Shown: positions 17,838 to 28,445 of the stretch, in pieces
How the letters are laid out: each line of letters begins with the position of its first letter
How positions within the stretch are numbered: position 1 is the stretch's first letter
Notes under the pieces: generated by a model
Database searches by the model: none
The model's input: the letters and a program-made list of their open reading frames with translations, nothing else
Told to the model about the DNA's origin: nothing
Made by a program: the position numbers and the translations under genes
DNA from: JASFHF01 sp050123375
GTDB taxonomy: Bacteria > Pseudomonadota > Gammaproteobacteria > UBA12402
Assembly: GCA_050123375.1 (NCBI GenBank)
Contig: JASFHF010000001.1
Coordinates: forward strand, 62,001 to 126,000
Length of the DNA: 64,000 nt
Reading direction: 5' to 3'

Positions 17838-18857
17838 ATGAAATTAGCAGATTTTTATTATGAGCTACCAAACGAACTAATTGCCCGATATCCAACCAAA
17901 CAACGCTCGGCAAGCCGTTTATTGTGCTTAAATCGTGATACCGGAGAAATCCAACATCAACATTTTGGCGATTTGATCAATTTTCTTACACCAAAAGATT
18001 TGCTGGTATTTAACAATAGCCGGGTAATTCCAGCCCGGCTATATGGCACAAAAGATACCGGCGGACAAATTGAACTCTTAATAGAACGTATTTTGGATAA
18101 ATTCCTCTGTTTAGCACACATTAAAGCCAGCCGTGCGCCAAAACCTGGATCTACGCTGAACCTGGAAAATGCGATTGCAGTAAAAGTTCTAAGCCGACAT
18201 GATGATTTATTTAAGCTTGAATTTCCCGCTACTCATCCAGTAATGAAAACTTTAAACTCTTTTGGTCATATTCCCCTGCCTCCTTATATTGATCGTGCTG
18301 CGGAAGCTATAGATCAAGAGCGTTATCAAACTGTATACGCCAAACATAATGGTTCTGTTGCAGCGCCAACAGCAGGATTGCATTTTGATGAAGAATTATT
18401 AAAAAAAATAGAAAATAAAGATATTAAATCAGCTTTCGTAACTTTGCATGTTGGCGCTGGAACTTTTCAGCCGGTAAAAACTAATGATATTAAACAGCAT
18501 AAAATGCACTCCGAATTAATTCAAGTTACAGAAGAAGTTTGCCAACAAATACAACAGACTAAGCAATCCGGCGGACGTATCATCGCAGTTGGCACTACCA
18601 GTGTGCGCTGTTTAGAAACCGCAACTCAAAATGAAACCACAAAACCTTTTTTTGGCGAAACTGATATTTTTATTTATCCTGGATATGAATTTAAATGCGC
18701 AGATGCAATGATTACTAATTTTCATTTGCCTGAATCGACATTACTAATGCTGGTCTCCGCATTCGCCGGCCGTGAAAATATCATGCGCGCCTATCACGAA
18801 GCCATAGCCAAAAAATATAGATTTTTTAGCTATGGCGATGGGATGTTTATTTTTTAA
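17838..18857 (+). CDS. queA: S-adenosylmethionine:tRNA ribosyltransferase-isomerase
   Basis: 339 residues, full length. It transfers and isomerises the ribose of SAM onto preQ1 in tRNA, giving epoxyqueuosine, the substrate of the QueG encoded at 45797. Family signatures include DFYYELPNELIARYP, FNNSRVIPARLYG, GSVAAPTAGLHFDEELL, THIFIYPGYEFK-like DIFIYPGYEFKCADAMITNF and SYGDGMFIF at the end. The usual partner tgt does not follow; instead the 3' end overlaps the convergent giant gene by 11 bp, implying that the giant gene was placed next to it without loss of queA sequence. Confidence 0.97.
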   Translation: MKLADFYYELPNELIARYPTKQRSASRLLCLNRDTGEIQHQHFGDLINFLTPKDLLVFNNSRVIPARLYGTKDTGGQIELLIERILDKFLCLAHIKASRAPKPGSTLNLENAIAVKVLSRHDDLFKLEFPATHPVMKTLNSFGHIPLPPYIDRAAEAIDQERYQTVYAKHNGSVAAPTAGLHFDEELLKKIENKDIKSAFVTLHVGAGTFQPVKTNDIKQHKMHSELIQVTEEVCQQIQQTKQSGGRIIAVGTTSVRCLETATQNETTKPFFGETDIFIYPGYEFKCADAMITNFHLPESTLLMLVSAFAGRENIMRAYHEAIAKKYRFFSYGDGMFIF

Positions 18858-21800
18858 AGCCGGGTTTGACTAGTACTTTATTCTCATTCTTCTTGCTGGA
18901 TGGTTTACCTTTTTTAGCAAACAATTCAAAAATATTGGGGAAGTTAAATTTTCTCTTCTTTTTAGGCTGTATTACTTTTTTGTTATTTTTAAGCTTTATT
19001 TTATTTTTTTCTTCCTTCTTTTGCCGTTTATGATTTTGTATTTGTGAAAACACTGAAAAAGCACCACTCCCTGCAAATTTTATCTTATTAAAGTTATTAT
19101 TAACTTCGTGCACAGGATCTTCTATTGGTGTTATTTCAACTTTCGGCTTAAAGAATTTAGGATTATCTCTATGCTCTTCCTGTTCTGTTACTTGCAGCCC
19201 CTTTGTGCTTACATTAGTTTCTGTCTTCTCATTTAGAATAGCGTACAAATCCATAACGAGAGTGACAAATAATGATTTGCCATTCTGCAACTTAGTGTAT
19301 TTATTTTTACGAAGATCGTTAATTCTTTTTTCAATTTTCTCGTAAAATTCACTTCTCTTTGTAGATGTACGAATAGCACACAACATAGATCTTGCTTCTT
19401 CTCTAAATCCCGACATATACTTTTCAAAAATCTTCTCAAATTTTTCCATAGCATTCTTGCTCTTATCCTTTTCCAAGGATTTGGCTTTTTTTGTTTCTTG
19501 TTCACTCAAAACCATAAAATCAAAGTAACTTTTGCTCTCAAAGCATTCTCTAAATAACAGCAAATCCATAAACCTTTCAGCAATTTCGACATCGTCATCT
19601 GTACAAAATACCTGATTTCTGACGTTGTTTAGTTTGCTTAAGCTTGCTTTTTGTTTTTTAACATACTCTTCAAAAATATTTTTCTGAATGCGAAAACTTT
19701 CTTGCTGTAACTTTAACTTTTGCAATAACTTTTTATTTCCTTCAACTTCGATCAAGCCTTCATCCTGCAACAAACTCTCAATACTTGAAATGATCGAATC
19801 AAGATTTTTGATACAAGAATATACATCCACAGATTTGTGAAACTTTTCAATCTTATCGCGAAGATTTCTAATTTTTCTTTCTGTGTCATTTGATAAATCT
19901 TTGCATTTTGGCAAATACATAGGATGCTGATAACTAATCGGTTTTGACTCTGGTTTTTTTAATTTCTCTACTATTTTACAAACCGGATCAATACCAAGCT
20001 CCTTAATACTTTCTTTCTTTTTTTCTACAATTTCAGTATTAAGCTGTCTATTTATACTCCAATAACATCTATATAACAGGAACAGATGTCTGCTTTCTCC
20101 GCCAAAGTAAACTTTCTTCATGTTGTTTATTAACTTCGCAACATCAAGCTCTTTAACGTTTTTCTTAAGAACATGCTCCTTAAAAACTTCCTTTATTTCA
20201 TTACTCAGTTTATCATATTCCTTATTTTGTCCTATTCTATCCTCTTCAGATTTACAACCAAGCAAAGCGCGCTGACACCATCTTGCTTTTTCCATTAGCT
20301 GTTTCCGTACTTTCATTCCTATATTTTCATTAAGCTTCGCAGTAACACTCTTTAATGTTTCCTCAATTACCTGCTTAAAAGTAGTACCATCATTATCAAC
20401 TTTTACTTTCATGAATTCTTGATATCGTTTAGGCGAATCTGACATAAAGCGCATCTTTGCTGTAAGAGGCTGATACTCTTCTTTATTAACAATAATTTTA
20501 ACGCTATCAGTCTTTAAAATCTCGCTATACTTAGCTACTATTCCATTAAACGCATCATCAAATTCCTCCTTAATCCCTGGTGAGATTAATTTAACTTTAT
20601 CTATCTGGATAATTAATTTTCGAATATTGCTATACGCATCAGGCGCTATCTGCGGATTTTCATAATTAGATATCTGTGCAATTTCCTGTATAACGTCTTT
20701 AATCTTCTCAATAAGCTTATCGCTTGGTTTTGTCAGATGCGATAAATTAACATCGATTTTGGAGCAACTGTATTTTTGCGGTTCTTTAAGAAAGGAATCT
20801 AGCTCTTGAATAACATGTTGCTCTACAACATAATTCTTCTTATATTCTTGCATGATCTCATCAATTTCATTAAAGAATTTGCAATCAAATGGTTTGCATT
20901 TTCCAGAAAAAAGATTTTTAGGAGAAGCATTATCCAACAACTCTTTGAGTTTCTTATGAAATTTGGAATTCTTAAAATCGGGCAGTTCAACAACTTTAAG
21001 CTCATCGTTAAGTTTCTCTAGTTCGTCAGTAGAAAATACAATAACAAATGCTTGCTGATTTCCAAACTTTTCCTTAAATTCATTGATCTTCTTGCCAAAA
21101 TCAGAATCATTATAAAAGAAATTATTTGGATTATTATAATTTTGAAGTATCCCAATCATGCTGTGCAATGATTCATTTAGTTCCTTGGAGAACTCCCTAC
21201 TCTTACTAAGCTCACAGTTAGCTAAATACTCAAAATTCTGTTTGTATTTTTTATTAATGTTAATAACCCCATTAAAAAACTGCTTAAGAAGATTTTCATT
21301 CTTACCTTTCAAGTAATAACCAACTCCATCAGCTATCTCAAGAATGGTATCTAAATCATCTTTTGATACACGTTCCCTGGTGGACAGCAGTTTTATATAT
21401 CTTAATTTTAAGTAAATATTATCCTTTCTATTAAGGTTGAACTCATCAACATTCTTTTCTTTGTCTGACAACCTCAGACTAAACTTTAGCCAACTATACA
21501 TGTGTTGCAATTTAGTGTCTTGCATCTCAGTTTCATGCTTGCATTCATCCAATTTTTTCTTGAGCGCGTTTGCCAAATCCTTATAATCTCTAATACTACT
21601 AATTGTAGAAATCTCAAACCTGTCCTTACAACATTGCTTATGTTCATCAAGTGACTGTTCACCAAAAGGACCACAATACTCAGGATTGTTTTGGCTATTA
21701 TACTGCTCATACACTTGCTGAAAACACTCATAATTATCTTTTAAATTATTATAAAATGAACTATTCTTATCATTCAATTTGCCTATAAATCCAATCAAAT

Positions 21801-24800
21801 CTTTATAGTTACGAATCTCATTAACCTTAGCAATTGGTTGATGGAATTTCCTAATAAGCTCTATCTTCAGCTCGGTCAATAAAGGCTGCTGTACTTTTTC
21901 TTTTAAGCATTCTCTGGATATCTTATTTTTATCTTGAAACTCCTTGTCATCTAATTCATCTTTCTTTAGCGTTAAAATTTCTTCGGAAAAAGGCAATTCT
22001 AATTGCAAATTTAACTCTTTACTAATAGCACATATATCAAGATAACATTCAAAATACTTTACCTGATCGCTATAGCATTTCACACCAAATGACAACCCGA
22101 TGTTTTTTAAATAATTGGTTAAAACTTTAGTGGTTGTTTGATTTTTACCATTTATCACATCTAACTCATTTAATAACCCATAGTAAAGTTTAATATTTTC
22201 TTTATTATCCCGAAAATGCTTATAGTTATACCCTTCTTTTGGCATAATCAATTTTCTAAGCTTAGATAAAAGCTGTTCTTTAACTTCTTTTGCTTTATTT
22301 TTATATACATCTTCATTAAAAAAGCTTTTGCCTTTTAACTTACTCAATATATCGAATAATTTAAGAAGATCTGAGTATTTTTCTTCTTTTATGTATAAAT
22401 CCAGCCCCTTATTTAAAATAGCTTTTACAATATTATCTTTTACTTGTTCATCAACTTCTTCATCATCAAAGAAGCTGATCATTTTCTGTTTGCTCTCTTC
22501 ATTCCGTTCAGATAAATAAATCAATACATCACATAATCTTGTCTTTACTGCTTCACTATCATCATTAGCTATACCATCTCCAACCTTTTGTAAATAATCA
22601 ACAATATGACTATAAGCTTGCTTTTTTAACTCCTGTATAGTTTTAGAAATTTTCTTGTCAAATTCTTTATAGTGTTTTTTGGTTTCATCCAAAACCAAAA
22701 GAAGCTTATCAATATTAATAAAATATTCTTGAGACGTTCCTGTTACCCATATTTTATATACCTGGTATATACACATGAAATATTCATTAATTTCTGGTTT
22801 TTTCTTTTCATTTTTTGATTTTTCAAATTTATTGTAAAGATCGCTCAATATCCCAAAAAGCATAGATTCTAAACTTTCAGGCATTTTCTCATTACCACTA
22901 TACTTGCTAAATTTTTTCCATATATCGGAGAAAATAAGTTTTTCACGTTGGGGAAATATTTGTTTACCGGACAGTTTACCTGATAGCAATATCGTGTCAA
23001 AACGTGTCCATACTGAATTTTTTGATAATTCTTCACATCGCTTATTTACCCAATTCTTAAGCAATTTCTCACTTACCAATCTTAAGCTATACAAAAAACC
23101 AATTAAGACGCCGTGTGCAGGATTCAATGGTTGCTGCATACAATTATTAAATACACCATCTAATACTGCAGTGCTTTTATGCTGTTTCCACAAATCAAAG
23201 ATTTTTGTTAAAAGCTCAATATACCCACACTTTTTCGGCTCATTATTCTGATTCTGCCTAGGCTTTTCTGACTCCTTTAGCTTACCTATTAATCCAGATT
23301 TAATTAACTCTTCCCGCATTTTTTCTATATAAGCCCCAAGCCCTTCAGTTATATTAAGTTGCTTAGATTTTAAATTTAAAATTTTCTTTATTTTTTCTTG
23401 AAGCTCACTAGTTTTGTCTTCATTTATTTGGGCCAACTGTTTGTAGGTTTTAACTTTTTCAGACTCATCTATTTTACTTTTACCCAAGTAATATTTCACA
23501 ACTTTTTTAATTATTGATGGTAACTCTCTTTTCTCATCTTTAGTAAAATGCTTTGTAAATTTAGTTCTTAACCCACTATTATCATATAATGACTCACCTT
23601 TTTTTGTTTGTATATTTGTTTGTATTTTACCATCACAGATATCTGCTAAAATTTTCAATTTCATGGCATTTTTATAATTTCTTCTTATGTGTGAATTATA
23701 ATACCTTGCGTCACGAATCTGACATTTTATCATATTTAAATTAACATTTTCACCATCACCAAGTTTTGCAAGATTTTCAAAAATTTTCTTTATGGTGCTT
23801 TTTTTACATCTTTCAATAAGTTTATCATTAAGTGTCGCTTTGTCCCGAAGAACTAATATCCCTTTTTCTATTTTCTTAATAAATTTATCAACAAATTTTC
23901 TATTATGCTTGTGTTCTACAATTTTAATATAGCTATTCTGCTCTTCGCTTTTATTTAATTTTTTTAAGTTATCTAATACTTCTTTAATTGCTTCTAGCGA
24001 GCCTAGAGGATTTGCTTTTGGATTATCATTTGTTATTGTTGTAGTATTAGCTGTTTGTTCATTGCTCTTTTGTTTGAAATCTTTCGCGCCTTGCAGCATT
24101 TTCTCAACTTTTCCCAAAGTCTTTTCAAGAACCGAATAATCTCGCGTTAAAAACTTGGCAATTTGAATAGGCGTCCACTTTATTTTGTCCTTTAAATCAC
24201 AAATATTCATAGCATCAAGAAAATCATATTTGTTCTGGGGCAATTTACTAATTTCCTCTGCCAATTTTAATCTTAACTCTCTTATTCGTTCATTACCTTG
24301 AATTAACTTTCTATTGTATACATGCCCTATGATCTGCTGTTTCATGCGCTGTAAATATCTATAATAACGATAATCTTTATTTTTAAATGTTCGAATAAAC
24401 CATTTACTAATTCCTTTTTTCTTTTTATAATTTTTTATACTGATACGTTTTTCTTCACCTTTTATACATTGCAGAAGCTCTCTCTTACGCTGTTCTGTAT
24501 AACTTACCTTATGAACCTTAAATCCTCCATTTTTTCTAATATAATCATATGATTTCATGCAATCTTCATGACTTCCGCAACTATATTTTGAGTCTGTCTT
24601 ATAAAACAATACCTGAGCTAAATCACGTTTATATCGGTTTACTAAGCTACGCTCTCTGCCAACTCTAACTTGTTTACTTGCGAGTTTAACCTGTTCTACA
24701 CGACCCAATAACCATACCCGCGAGAACTTGCATAAATATGGAGTATCTTCGAAATTATTTTTATATCCATAGTTTTCAAAATGCTCTTCTGAGCATTCAT

Positions 24801-25608
24801 CCTTTGTCATACCATTAACAAAGGTTTTTGACCGCTCAAAAACAATTTTGTATTTTTTACCTTCTTGAGATTTGTCTTTTTCGGAATTGGAAAATGACTT
24901 ACAAACAATTATTTTTTGTGTAGTAAAATACGATTTGTATAGCTTAAGGTTAAGTCTTTTTTTAAATCGCAAACACCCTAATGCTGTTTTATTTTTTTCT
25001 CGCTTTGCCTGTTCTATTTGTTCTTGCAGCTTATCAATTTCTTTACGAAATTTTTTGTCTATTTCATGCATCATTAAAGTTACAGCATAGTCTTCATTCT
25101 GGGGCAAACAATCTATAATTCGTTTTTCTCTTATATTTTTTTCAACTAACTTTCTATCTAGTTTATATTCTGGCTCATTTACTTCTTCTACTGTTATTGG
25201 GCTCGATTTGTCTAATATATTCTTGTTAAACAGTAATTTTTCAAAAAATCTGCCAACAATCTTAAATAGATTAGTCTTTTCTCTAAGATAATAAGCTTTT
25301 CTTATATTATTACGCCCTTTCTGGACACTTGTAATTGACGTATTTAATTTGCCCTTTAATTCTTGAATAAGTCTAAAGTTTTTGTTTAACATATACTTCT
25401 GATCTTGCATAATATCAAGCATTTCATTCATGTCTGTATCTATTTCAATAAGATCTTTTTGTCGCTCTTTTTCTAAAATCCGATTAAGTTGAATTTTATT
25501 CATTAGTTTATAAAGATCAGAAACTTGATGCTGCTTTTTTTTGGATGTGCTTTTTTTTGGATGTGTCTTTTTTGGACGTGCTTTTTTAGATGTGTCTTTT
25601 CCTAACAT
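18847..25608 (-). CDS. giant lysine-rich coiled-coil protein, candidate secreted effector
   Basis: 2253 residues; I recognise no enzyme family. The first 30 residues are a basic low-complexity segment made of repeated (T/S)xPKK-type units, encoded by short DNA repeats. The body is Lys/Glu/Asn-rich, mostly helical in appearance, with long heptad-like stretches and scattered Cys residues. There is no signal peptide or membrane segment. Near the C-terminus (residues 2215-2220, bases 18949-18966) is PKKKRK, identical to the core SV40 nuclear localisation signal, within a strongly basic tail. A GGGGG ribosome binding site precedes the ATG, and a PmrA-like box lies upstream. The lower GC than its neighbours, the promoter type and the protein style all point to a protein delivered into a eukaryotic host, but that is inference. 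Confidence 0.85.
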   Translation of the reverse strand: MLGKDTSKKARPKKTHPKKSTSKKKQHQVSDLYKLMNKIQLNRILEKERQKDLIEIDTDMNEMLDIMQDQKYMLNKNFRLIQELKGKLNTSITSVQKGRNNIRKAYYLREKTNLFKIVGRFFEKLLFNKNILDKSSPITVEEVNEPEYKLDRKLVEKNIREKRIIDCLPQNEDYAVTLMMHEIDKKFRKEIDKLQEQIEQAKREKNKTALGCLRFKKRLNLKLYKSYFTTQKIIVCKSFSNSEKDKSQEGKKYKIVFERSKTFVNGMTKDECSEEHFENYGYKNNFEDTPYLCKFSRVWLLGRVEQVKLASKQVRVGRERSLVNRYKRDLAQVLFYKTDSKYSCGSHEDCMKSYDYIRKNGGFKVHKVSYTEQRKRELLQCIKGEEKRISIKNYKKKKGISKWFIRTFKNKDYRYYRYLQRMKQQIIGHVYNRKLIQGNERIRELRLKLAEEISKLPQNKYDFLDAMNICDLKDKIKWTPIQIAKFLTRDYSVLEKTLGKVEKMLQGAKDFKQKSNEQTANTTTITNDNPKANPLGSLEAIKEVLDNLKKLNKSEEQNSYIKIVEHKHNRKFVDKFIKKIEKGILVLRDKATLNDKLIERCKKSTIKKIFENLAKLGDGENVNLNMIKCQIRDARYYNSHIRRNYKNAMKLKILADICDGKIQTNIQTKKGESLYDNSGLRTKFTKHFTKDEKRELPSIIKKVVKYYLGKSKIDESEKVKTYKQLAQINEDKTSELQEKIKKILNLKSKQLNITEGLGAYIEKMREELIKSGLIGKLKESEKPRQNQNNEPKKCGYIELLTKIFDLWKQHKSTAVLDGVFNNCMQQPLNPAHGVLIGFLYSLRLVSEKLLKNWVNKRCEELSKNSVWTRFDTILLSGKLSGKQIFPQREKLIFSDIWKKFSKYSGNEKMPESLESMLFGILSDLYNKFEKSKNEKKKPEINEYFMCIYQVYKIWVTGTSQEYFINIDKLLLVLDETKKHYKEFDKKISKTIQELKKQAYSHIVDYLQKVGDGIANDDSEAVKTRLCDVLIYLSERNEESKQKMISFFDDEEVDEQVKDNIVKAILNKGLDLYIKEEKYSDLLKLFDILSKLKGKSFFNEDVYKNKAKEVKEQLLSKLRKLIMPKEGYNYKHFRDNKENIKLYYGLLNELDVINGKNQTTTKVLTNYLKNIGLSFGVKCYSDQVKYFECYLDICAISKELNLQLELPFSEEILTLKKDELDDKEFQDKNKISRECLKEKVQQPLLTELKIELIRKFHQPIAKVNEIRNYKDLIGFIGKLNDKNSSFYNNLKDNYECFQQVYEQYNSQNNPEYCGPFGEQSLDEHKQCCKDRFEISTISSIRDYKDLANALKKKLDECKHETEMQDTKLQHMYSWLKFSLRLSDKEKNVDEFNLNRKDNIYLKLRYIKLLSTRERVSKDDLDTILEIADGVGYYLKGKNENLLKQFFNGVININKKYKQNFEYLANCELSKSREFSKELNESLHSMIGILQNYNNPNNFFYNDSDFGKKINEFKEKFGNQQAFVIVFSTDELEKLNDELKVVELPDFKNSKFHKKLKELLDNASPKNLFSGKCKPFDCKFFNEIDEIMQEYKKNYVVEQHVIQELDSFLKEPQKYSCSKIDVNLSHLTKPSDKLIEKIKDVIQEIAQISNYENPQIAPDAYSNIRKLIIQIDKVKLISPGIKEEFDDAFNGIVAKYSEILKTDSVKIIVNKEEYQPLTAKMRFMSDSPKRYQEFMKVKVDNDGTTFKQVIEETLKSVTAKLNENIGMKVRKQLMEKARWCQRALLGCKSEEDRIGQNKEYDKLSNEIKEVFKEHVLKKNVKELDVAKLINNMKKVYFGGESRHLFLLYRCYWSINRQLNTEIVEKKKESIKELGIDPVCKIVEKLKKPESKPISYQHPMYLPKCKDLSNDTERKIRNLRDKIEKFHKSVDVYSCIKNLDSIISSIESLLQDEGLIEVEGNKKLLQKLKLQQESFRIQKNIFEEYVKKQKASLSKLNNVRNQVFCTDDDVEIAERFMDLLLFRECFESKSYFDFMVLSEQETKKAKSLEKDKSKNAMEKFEKIFEKYMSGFREEARSMLCAIRTSTKRSEFYEKIEKRINDLRKNKYTKLQNGKSLFVTLVMDLYAILNEKTETNVSTKGLQVTEQEEHRDNPKFFKPKVEITPIEDPVHEVNNNFNKIKFAGSGAFSVFSQIQNHKRQKKEEKNKIKLKNNKKVIQPKKKRKFNFPNIFELFAKKGKPSSKKNENKVLVKPGFKK

Positions 25609-25684
25609 ATTAGCCCCCTATTGATAGTTATGTAATAACCGTGCCATTCCTTTAGCGACCATATGCATTCTTTATCTTATTCTT

Positions 25685-25717
25685 AGTATAGAACATTATT
25701 GTTAAGGAAATATTAAG
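25685..25717 (-). promoter_or_regulatory. PmrA-like box and -10 of the giant gene
   Basis: Read on the minus strand: CTTAAT, 5 bp, CTTAAC, 10 bp (AATAATGTTC), TATACT. The two TTAA cores are 11 bp apart and take the place of a -35 element. The promoter ends about 77 bp before the ATG. The layout is identical at 46976 and 56003. Confidence 0.65.
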
Positions 25718-25823
25718 AAATCATCAAAAATTTGGTTATTCGGAATAGAATTACTGAAAAACTATAAAAATCAACAAGTTACGACATAAATTAATCACAA
25801 AAAAATCTCACAACTCCTTGATA

Positions 25824-26273
25824 TTACTTGCCTTTATCTTCCCAAAACTCGCCTTCAATAGTCTTTCCTTGATCACAAGGCTCATTTTTTGCGCAAGTTT
25901 TGCCTTTGGATTGCAGTTTCATGAAGAAATTAAACAACCAGAATTGTAGTTTAGGAATTAGAAACAAAATCCCGATAAAATCAGTGAAAAATCCCGGTAG
26001 AATCAGCAAGATACCGGCGAACATTAAAAATGTGCCGCCAAACATGTTAAAAGCCGGCATGCCGCCTTGCATCGTCTGCTGCATTTGTTTCATCATCATA
26101 GCTTTTTGATAACGCAGCAAGGCAAATCCAAAAATCGCGGTTAACAAGGTTAAACCTAAGGTTGCTAATACGCCAATTAATTTACCAATTAAAACAAATA
26201 ACGCAATTTCAATTAAAATATATAACCAAAATAAAAGCTTTACGGAACCGCTAACACAAAAACATTGCCTCAT
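25824..26273 (-). CDS. fxsA: FxsA family inner-membrane protein
   Basis: 149 residues. FxsA is a small membrane protein that, in E. coli, relieves phage T7 exclusion by F plasmid; its cellular role is unclear. The hydrophobic pattern fits the family: YILIEIALFVLIGKLIGVLATLG, a second helix ending FGFALLRYQK, and the signature GILLILPGFFTDFIGILFLIP. The C-terminal tail is hydrophilic with two Cys residues. GGGAG lies 6 bp before the ATG. A hairpin element separates it from htpG upstream. Confidence 0.9.
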   Translation of the reverse strand: MRQCFCVSGSVKLLFWLYILIEIALFVLIGKLIGVLATLGLTLLTAIFGFALLRYQKAMMMKQMQQTMQGGMPAFNMFGGTFLMFAGILLILPGFFTDFIGILFLIPKLQFWLFNFFMKLQSKGKTCAKNEPCDQGKTIEGEFWEDKGK

Positions 26274-26295
26274 GACTTTCTCCCATAGAAATTAG

Positions 26296-26364
26296 CGGGA
26301 CGTGAGCTTTACATAATTACAAGGCCTTGCTTGTTGCTTTGTAATCATGTAAAGCTCCGTCCCC
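26296..26364. repeat. GGGACG hairpin element, copy 6
   Basis: Between htpG and fxsA: CGGGACGTGAGCTTTACATA on the left and ATGTAAAGCTCCGTCCCC on the right, core ACAAGGCCTTGCTTGTTGC. Confidence 0.9.
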
Positions 26365-26419
26365 CTGAGAACTGTATAAAAACTGAGATACATGCAAAAA
26401 CTCACGTTCTGCCAAATTT

Positions 26420-28363
26420 CTAAGCTAACTCGAGCAGCAATTTATTCAACCGCGATACAAACGTTGCCGGATCTTTTAATTGACCGCCTTCAGCCAATAC
26501 TGATTGCTCAAATAAAATTTCAATCCATTCTTTGAAACGCTCGTCATCCGTCTCATTTTTTATACGCTTAACAATCGCATGCTCCGGATTAATTTCAAAA
26601 ATCGGTTTGCTTTCCGGAATATCCTGACCGATCGATTGTAAAATACGTTTCATATTCATATTCAAGTCGTATTCATCTGCGACAATACAAGCAGGTGATG
26701 TAGTTAAACGCGAAGTTATCCTGACTTCTTTAATTTTTTCACCTAATATTTTTTTAATTTGCTCCAACATGCCGGCATAATCATCTTTGACTTTTTCTTG
26801 TTCTTTTTTATGTTCCTCGTCTTCTAATTCACCAAGATCTAATGCACCTTTAGTTACCGCCTGCATATGCCTGCCGTCAAATTCAGTTAAATGCGTTACC
26901 AACCATTCGTCAATCTTATCGCTAAGCAATAACACCTCGATACCTTGCTTACGGAAAATTTCTAAATGCGGGCTATTTTTTGCCGCCATAAAACTATCCG
27001 CAGTAACATAATAAATTTTATCCTGTTCTTTCTTCATCCGGCCAACATAATCTTCTAATGAAACATCTTGCGTATCGTGATCCGCATGCGTCGAAGCAAA
27101 TCGTAATAATTTAGCAATTTGCTCCCTATTAGCATAATCTTCAGCTGGTCCTTCTTTTAAAACTTTACCAAACTGCTGCCAAAACTTGGCATATTTATCT
27201 TTATCTTTTTTAGATAAATCATCCAAAATATTTAAAATACGTTTGATTAAAGCTCCGCGAATTTTTGGAATTAAAGGATTATCCTGCAAAATCTCACGCG
27301 AAATATTTAACGGTAAATCATTTGAATCGATAACACCTCGCACAAAACGCAAATATTGCGGTAAAAATTGTTTTGCGTCATCCATGATAAACACACGTTT
27401 GATATATAATTTCAAACCATACCGATGTTCATAATTCCACAAATCAAACGGCGCATGCGCAGGAATATACAATAACGAAGTATATTCTAATTTCCCTTCA
27501 ACTTTATTATGACTCCACAACATTGGATCTTCAAAATCATGCGAAACATGCTTATAAAATTCACGGTATTCTTCTTTGGTGATCTCACTTTTAGATCTAA
27601 TCCATAAAGCAGTAGCATGATTAACTTTTTCCCATTCAATTTCTGCTTTCTTGGGTTCAGCTTTTTTTTCTTCATCATCTTTGGTTTCCGGCTCTGACTC
27701 TGGCGGCTTTTTCATTAGAATCGGCACATTAATATGATTGGAATATTTGGTAATAATCTCCCGCAATCTGCTGCTATCTAAAAAAGTTGTTTCCAAATCT
27801 TTTAAATGTAAAACAACCTTGGTACCACGCTGTGCACACTCGATATTTTCAATGGTATAATCACCTTGACCTGCTGACTCCCAACGCACCCCATGTTCTT
27901 TAGTCAGACCCGCACACCTGGTAATTACCGTAACTTTATCAGCCACAATAAAACTGGAATAAAAACCCACACCAAATTGGCCAATCAATTTAGCATCTTT
28001 AGCCTGATCGCCAGTCAAAGCTGCAAAAAACTCACGCGTACCGGATTTTGCAATCGTACCAAGATTTTCAATAACTTCCTCACGACTCATACCAATACCA
28101 TTATCACGCACCGTGATCGTCTTTTTCTTTTCATCAAAATCAACATAAACTTCAAAATTGGCATCTCCTTCGCATAACCCCTGATCTTCCAACGACTCAA
28201 ACCGCAGCTTATCAATCGCATCAGACGCATTAGAAACCAACTCACGCAAAAAAATCTCTTTATTTGAATACAACGCATTTATCATCAAATGTAATAATTG
28301 TTTAACTTCCGTCTCAAAACCCAAAGTTTCTTTTTGCGGCTGAATTTTGCTGGAATCTGTCAT
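26420..28363 (-). CDS. htpG: molecular chaperone HtpG (Hsp90)
   Basis: 647 residues. Bacterial Hsp90 with the N-terminal GHKL ATPase domain: ELVSNASDAIDKLR, VRDNGIGM, GTIAKSG and GQFGVGFYS are all present, followed by the middle domain and the C-terminal dimerisation domain. A charged linker rich in E, D and K (about residues 220-245) is somewhat longer than in E. coli. I start at the ATG at 28363 because AAAGAGGTG lies at the right distance; the in-frame GTG at 28372 overlaps that site. Its neighbour fxsA is not functionally linked. Confidence 0.98.
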   Translation of the reverse strand: MTDSSKIQPQKETLGFETEVKQLLHLMINALYSNKEIFLRELVSNASDAIDKLRFESLEDQGLCEGDANFEVYVDFDEKKKTITVRDNGIGMSREEVIENLGTIAKSGTREFFAALTGDQAKDAKLIGQFGVGFYSSFIVADKVTVITRCAGLTKEHGVRWESAGQGDYTIENIECAQRGTKVVLHLKDLETTFLDSSRLREIITKYSNHINVPILMKKPPESEPETKDDEEKKAEPKKAEIEWEKVNHATALWIRSKSEITKEEYREFYKHVSHDFEDPMLWSHNKVEGKLEYTSLLYIPAHAPFDLWNYEHRYGLKLYIKRVFIMDDAKQFLPQYLRFVRGVIDSNDLPLNISREILQDNPLIPKIRGALIKRILNILDDLSKKDKDKYAKFWQQFGKVLKEGPAEDYANREQIAKLLRFASTHADHDTQDVSLEDYVGRMKKEQDKIYYVTADSFMAAKNSPHLEIFRKQGIEVLLLSDKIDEWLVTHLTEFDGRHMQAVTKGALDLGELEDEEHKKEQEKVKDDYAGMLEQIKKILGEKIKEVRITSRLTTSPACIVADEYDLNMNMKRILQSIGQDIPESKPIFEINPEHAIVKRIKNETDDERFKEWIEILFEQSVLAEGGQLKDPATFVSRLNKLLLELA

Positions 28364-28445
28364 ATTGGTCACCTCTTTAATTATGTTATTGATTATGTAA
28401 ATATAAAGACAAATTATGAAAATTCAAGTGAATCCGTAATTATTC

